From NCBI RefSeq assembly GCF_000143535.2, contig NC_037310.1:3162001-3226000 (forward strand): a stretch of DNA of 64,000 nt, written 5' to 3'. Both the position numbers and the translations under genes were made by a program. Below are positions 59,864 to 64,000 of the stretch, one piece after another (position 1 is the first letter of the stretch; each line of letters starts with the position of its first letter). The stretch comes from Botrytis cinerea B05.10. Its lineage: Eukaryota; Ascomycota; Leotiomycetes; Helotiales; Sclerotiniaceae. Below the pieces are notes generated by a model. The model saw nothing but the letters and a program-made list of their open reading frames with translations. It had not been told where the DNA came from and ran no database searches.

Positions 59864-61007
59864 TTACAGGTCTACTCTGTCTACACTGTTTGTTGACCCA
59901 GGAGTTCGGAAAACTGTCCTCGAACCAGCTGAATTTATTCTTTCCAATTCAATATCGTGTGAAATCCCCTCTTCAACAGCCACTGCATTTTCAGTTCCAT
60001 TTCCACTTCCCCCTTCATTCTCGCGTCTCTTCTGAATCCTTCTTTTGATCCAAGGTAGAAGGTTGAAGTATCCACCACAAGCAAATACTCCACACCAAAG
60101 AATAAACTCCGAGGCATAAATTACTATCCCAAGTATATCGAGGCGTGGTTGAAAGACTGAGAAATTAGTATTGAAGTGAATATGCACCATGCAGAAGAAT
60201 CACACTTACAAACAGAAACCAGAGAAAACACATCTCCAGCAGCATCAATACCTACAAAAATGAATGAGATGCCACGGACAGTACGATGTATATAAATATC
60301 ATAGTAATGTCTCAATACTCCAGCGGATAAGAGAACAGCTGATAGTACACCCATCAATATGACGGGCCATTCGAGGTCTCGACGTTGACCAGCCTAATCG
60401 TGATCTTTAGTGACTGCAACCCACTGCTCGCCGTGCATAATATTTAGCCTACCTTCAACCCCGCAACAAATGCCACTTCAATCCCCCCAAACACCATCCC
60501 AATACCTCCTGTAACCAAGACACATTTCTTCAAACTCCATCCCTAGATCTCAAAATTAGCTATCCTTCAAGTACTCCTGTCATACAAACCGCTTCCCGTC
60601 CATTCTTCCACCCTAAAAAAAAGAAGAAAAAACAAAAAAAAACAAACATACTTCACTATAATACAAGCACTGTCCCCAAGTAACCAAACTCAAAACAGTC
60701 AATATCTGCGGCTGCACTAGCAGCGCAACATTGAATCCAGATGCGATATTATATGCCCCTAAAGGCACGCCAGCGCAAGCCCAAAGCAGCATCATAGAGC
60801 GTTGAAGTCCGATTGTGTGGTGCCGCTTATAATTTATAAATATTTGGGGTATGAGCTAAGTGAGTGTTAGCATGAGAGTAGAGAGTAATTGGAGCCAGGA
60901 AGTGATGGGGCAAGGAGAGGGGTGAAAGGCGAGGAGGGACGAACTTGGATGGACCAACATATTGCACCTAATGTTCCGAGAACATTAGCAGCGATGGGAA
61001 TATTCAT
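59864..61007 (-). CDS. PQ-loop repeat membrane protein (277 aa)
   Basis: Seven-helix PQ-loop family transporter-like protein, often lysosomal/vacuolar in relatives. Exons are 60945-61007, 60652-60855, 60453-60542, 60210-60393 and 59864-60156, all with clean phases. The start MNIPIAANVLGTLGAICWSIQ-LIPQIFINYKRHHTIGLQRSMMLLWACAGVPLGAYN holds the first PQ motif. QPQILTVLSLVTWGQCLYY, a GWSLKKCVLVTGGIGMVFGG helix, LRHYYDIYIHRTVRGISFIFVGIDAAGDVFS and FFQPRLDILGIVIYASEFILWCGVFACGGY give the remaining helices. The C-terminus is basic then acidic and disordered. Substrate unknown. The A/AAAC-rich tract near 60616-60645 lies inside an intron. Confidence 0.88.
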
Positions 61008-61920
61008 TGAAGACAGATTGAATTGATTGAATTGAGAAATGAAAAAATTCGAAAGGGAAATCGCTTTGTTTTATTTGAGACTAAACTTTATGATAGCGAT
61101 ATCGGACAAAGCCACGGCTACAATCTTGGATAACTCAATTTGTGATTAATGCGCACCTGTCAAGACTTTGGAATTTTGCTGGAAAAGCTGTTTGGAGAGA
61201 TTGGAGCTCTCGTTGATTGAAAATTTAGCATCAAAAGACTGATCTGAAGATTTACTTGATCTGGCTGCTAAAACAAGCGGATGCTCTTGATCCGGATAAT
61301 CTTATCTAGGGGAGCATTTTCCGTCGGCTAGCGGTAGGGGTAATGACGAAAATTCAGCCTTTGGCGAGGATTAACGACAATTGCTCGGCTTCATAGAGTT
61401 TATAGTTTATAGCCAGATTTGTGGCGAATATTATCCCGGGCCGAGGAGAACAGATCATCACGGATTATTCAAGTAGGTCATTTTAAAAGGGTTATTGCTT
61501 CTATGTCTATTCGATCCTTTACTCGTAAGGGAAATACCATCTTTATATCCTCCCTGGGAGGTCCGTTCTGATCATAAATGCTATACAGATCAAGCCACTA
61601 ATAGATGTTGCTTTGAAACGATAAAGTGGAGATGTCGTGATTCCCCGATGTATTAAAAACATTTCCACAGGTTCCTCCACCTGCACTATCAAACATACTT
61701 GACCAACTAATGAATTCGAAAACTAGAAGCTCCAGAAGGGGGCAGGCCCTCAAGATAACGAAGCTGGGTGCTTTTGGGCGATAGGTGAGTATCTCGAAGG
61801 TGCGATGTCTTGCTATGGTCTTCCCCCACCATACTCTTATTTGTGAGGCCAAGCATCTGGCGCGTGAAGGTGGTCAGAAGAAGGCATAGGCGGGTCTCGC
61901 GCAGCCACTCAAGACTCTTA
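61008..61920. other. Intergenic, 0.9 kb
   Basis: Promoter of the PQ-loop gene and 3' flank of the CX9C gene (both on the minus strand). No gene is supported. Confidence 0.5.
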
Positions 61921-62933
61921 TCATCGTCCACGGAATATCGAGAAAAACTTATCGCTAATAGTTTCCCTGCCCTGCTCTTTCCTTTGCCTTCTTTCTTCGT
62001 CTTGTTTCTCGTAAATCTTTCCTAGTTGGCCTGCAACTTGTTCACCAGCTTCGATTTCAGCCTGGATTGCTCGTTCCTCTACTAGTCTCTCATCATCGTT
62101 CAGTCCTTCAAGACGCTTCTTGAATGAAGCTTGTACCTTCGGCGAAAGATCAGATGCCTTGAGCTTGTTATTTTCTTGTGTAGAATCCGATTCACCAGGT
62201 CTTGACTTTGATATGAGTGGAGGAAATATAGGCACTGGTCTCCCTTCTGCTTTTGCTTCCTCAATTTGTTTCTCTTGGTCGATCATTCGATGATATAATG
62301 TATCGGCATGCAGTTGTATCTGTTCATCGACTGCTGGTGGACGATCGTAGGTCGATAAGTAGCCTAAAGCTTTCAAGAATTTCTATACCCATTAAAATTC
62401 GAACTTCTCATTCCTGGAGCGTTCAAACTTACACCTTGCATAGTATAACATCTTTCAAGCTTCCTATTCTCCTCTCTGCACATAGTCAATCGAGCTTGCC
62501 ACCCCCCTGAACGAAAACACTCATTCACATCCCACTGTTCTAAAGCGCAATTCTCCAAAGCTGCTCTCCCGATCTCTGCCTTTCTATATTTATACCCCTC
62601 GATAACATCTTGAATCTTTTCGGCATCCGATTTAGCTGCTTGCTCAACTTCTGCTTGTGGTTGGTATGTTTTCCATAAATGTGCGTAGCGTCCGTCTTGG
62701 TATAAACTCTGTGAAGGCACACTGGGTTTTGTAGGATCCTCAGTCGTATTTGTCGATGTGAGCTCCGGTGACTTGGCTTGCGACGAGACTGTTGTATCTG
62801 CAGACTTTGTAGAATCGTATTTGACTGGTGATTCTTTTTTAAGAAATTCTCGCAAACTTGGATCGAGATTCTTTAAAGGATCTTGTGATTTATCCTTGTC
62901 GCCATCATTTGAATCGCCCCAAAACCAACCCAT
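61921..62933 (-). CDS. Twin CX9C (DUF3128-type) protein, 320 aa
   Basis: Exons are 62433-62933 and 61921-62382 (ATG at 62933; the GTAAGT donor after the GGT codon gives the expected join). The N-terminal ~100 residues are charged and probably disordered. The core has NCALEQWDVNECFRSGGWQARLTMCREENRKLERCYTMQ, with Cys129-x9-Cys139 and Cys152-x9-Cys162. That is a twin CX9C helical hairpin as in DUF3128/PANTS-like proteins, many of which enter the mitochondrial intermembrane space by the Mia40 route. FLKALGYLSTYDRPPAVDEQIQLHADTLYHRM continues the family region. The rest is a long Glu/Lys/Arg/Gln-rich helix or coiled coil (about residues 225-310). No N-terminal presequence is visible, as expected for Mia40 substrates. 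The function is not known. Confidence 0.85.
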
Positions 62934-63361
62934 TTTGAATCTTGTGAATCTTTGAGCAACGCGGGGGACCAAAATTTCCAAAGCTGGAGAGCTTGTTCAA
63001 TGGTATGCTTAGTCATCACCGTGGTCACTGGGAAAATTGGCCCAAACCCTAGCGATGTCACGTTAGGAACGACCTTTGGGGTTGCAAGATCTACGACAGT
63101 AGGGCCTTGCAGTCATTCATCACAGGAAAAGGTCATACTTTGAGCTTTCCAGAACATCACCACTAGCTCATTTTCCCGCACCAATGCTATTTCCCTCCAC
63201 AACTGACTTGTGGCCTAAGCCAAAACGTCGAACGAAATGCCCACTCCAGAAGTGGCATTTACCAAGGCCCAAGGGTCGTACGTCAGTAACCAAGCAATAC
63301 ACAGTGCTTTCCACCCATATTTCCCTCCGACACACAGCTGGCCAATCGATGCTTTTCGAGC
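62934..63361. other. Short intergenic segment before the broken Gag-like frame
   Basis: No gene is supported. The minus-strand frame 63168-63365 directly downstream of the Gag-like stop may be leftover retroelement sequence, but no polymerase, protease or LTR motif can be seen. Confidence 0.4.
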
Positions 63362-64000
63362 TCACATATTAGATGGACACTGTGGAAGCTGGTGACCTTT
63401 TTTTCCACATCTAAAGCATTCCTTCCTAGACGCCGAGCCCTCACGATTACTACAGTCACAGTGGAGGCGCCCCTGATCAGAGTACTGAAGCACCCCAGTG
63501 GCCCGGAATTTCATTTTGGGGTCGGTAAAAACACTAGCTGTTCTACCACTTGACAATGTCTTCGGTTGCAGGGTTGGAGGCAAGGGACCTTCAGCTTTCG
63601 CACGAATTGCTTCTACCTCAGTACGAAATTTCAAGACCTCTGGCGAATTTGGATCACCAAGAAGGTTTCCAATAACGCTGAAGATAGGCTTAGGTGGCCT
63701 CGGAGCTGAGGTAGAAGGCTGAGAAACCTCTTTTCCCTTCTAGTCCTCGATACTTTTATCAAGTCCTCGTTGAGGCAGGTGTGGTGTTCTAGAATGGATG
63801 ATACACGGTTGGCGATAAGTGTCTGTCAACTCATTTACTATGCCCCATGAACCTGATTGAAGTATTAGCTTGTTCATGGCTTTGAACGAACCATTGAACA
63901 AGAATCTTCTTGTATAGGTTGTATCGATACATTCTGCAGAGAAAGAGGTTTGAAGTTGCCAAATGTAGAAGTCTCGCCACATAAAGTTGCATTCGGCCGT
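63362..64000 (-). pseudogene. Retroelement Gag-like zinc-knuckle fragment, interrupted
   Basis: A minus-strand frame enters from the right window edge (TAECNFMWRDFYIWQLQTSF...) and hits a TAG at 63740-63742. It then continues in the same frame for another ~125 residues (KGKEVSQPSTSAPRPPKP...) to a stop at 63362. The C-terminus has a CCHC zinc knuckle C-F-R-C-G-K-K-G-H-Q-L-P-Q-C (C-x2-C-x4-H-x4-C), preceded by a CDC pair, as in retrotransposon Gag proteins. One internal stop in an otherwise open frame suggests a recently broken copy, but read-through, an unusually short intron ending TTTCTCAG, or a host zinc-knuckle gene cannot be excluded. The rest lies outside the window. Confidence 0.5.

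Noticed and set aside
1..64000. CRISPR array, prophage or bacterial operon
   Set aside because: Intron-rich eukaryotic genes, no spaced direct repeats of CRISPR type and no bacterial gene order.
1..64000. Secondary-metabolite gene cluster around the aminotransferase, CAP and cystine-knot genes
   Set aside because: No polyketide synthase, NRPS, terpene cyclase, P450 or pathway regulator is present nearby.

Overview
The window looks like nuclear chromosomal DNA of a filamentous ascomycete (Pezizomycotina). Most genes are interrupted by introns of about 45-120 bases with GTAAGT-like donors, CTAAC/CTGAC branch sites and short TAG/CAG acceptors. Coding GC is moderate, intergenic DNA is AT-rich and full of microsatellites, and there is no operon structure. 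The gene set (fungal phytochrome, PREG phosphate cyclin, three-subunit-type trehalose complex protein, CSC1 channel) and the wording of several proteins suggest Leotiomycetes, possibly Sclerotiniaceae. That placement is an inference and cannot be proved from the window.

Layout. 1-8870: the C-terminal-truncated (by the window edge) F-box gene on the minus strand, a CSC1/OSCA-type channel on the minus strand, and a Pch2/TRIP13 AAA+ ATPase on the plus strand. 8871-14010 is a 5-kb gene-poor stretch. 14011-17309 encodes a regulatory-type trehalose-6-phosphate synthase complex subunit whose two catalytic sites both look degenerate. 18796-26419: an unknown conserved-looking protein, proteasome alpha-7, and a histidine phosphatase with a striking strand-composition switch. 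28005-34140: the PREG/Pho80 cyclin with a GC-AG intron, proteasome beta-1, and an Erv2-type ER sulfhydryl oxidase. 34796-41327: a branched-chain aminotransferase, a CAP/PR-1 secreted protein, a BTB protein and a secreted protein with three cystine-knot-like modules. 43954-48307: a full fungal phytochrome hybrid histidine kinase. 50907-55969: a coiled-coil protein resembling spindle-pole-body Cep57/Ppc89-type proteins and an Ame1/CENP-U-like inner kinetochore protein. 56321-62933: a cytosolic GH106-like glycoside hydrolase, a PQ-loop membrane protein and a twin CX9C protein. 63362-64000: a retroelement Gag-like zinc-knuckle fragment broken by an in-frame stop.

The genes are mostly independent housekeeping and signalling loci. 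Loose functional themes are nutrient and stress signalling (PREG, trehalose complex, phytochrome, osmosensitive channel), protein turnover (two 20S core subunits and an F-box protein), chromosome segregation and meiosis (Pch2, Ame1-like, Cep57-like), and secretion (CAP, triple cystine-knot, Erv2). I see no secondary-metabolite cluster, rRNA, tRNA or CRISPR array.

The observations I rate highest are the three-module cystine-knot-like secreted protein, the short GC-rich element present three times (two as an inverted pair), the doubly degenerate trehalose subunit, and the pyrimidine-to-purine switch inside the histidine phosphatase exon. Exon borders were placed by eye from reading frame, splice consensus and family expectation. 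For each complete multi-exon gene model given, the coding length is a multiple of three.
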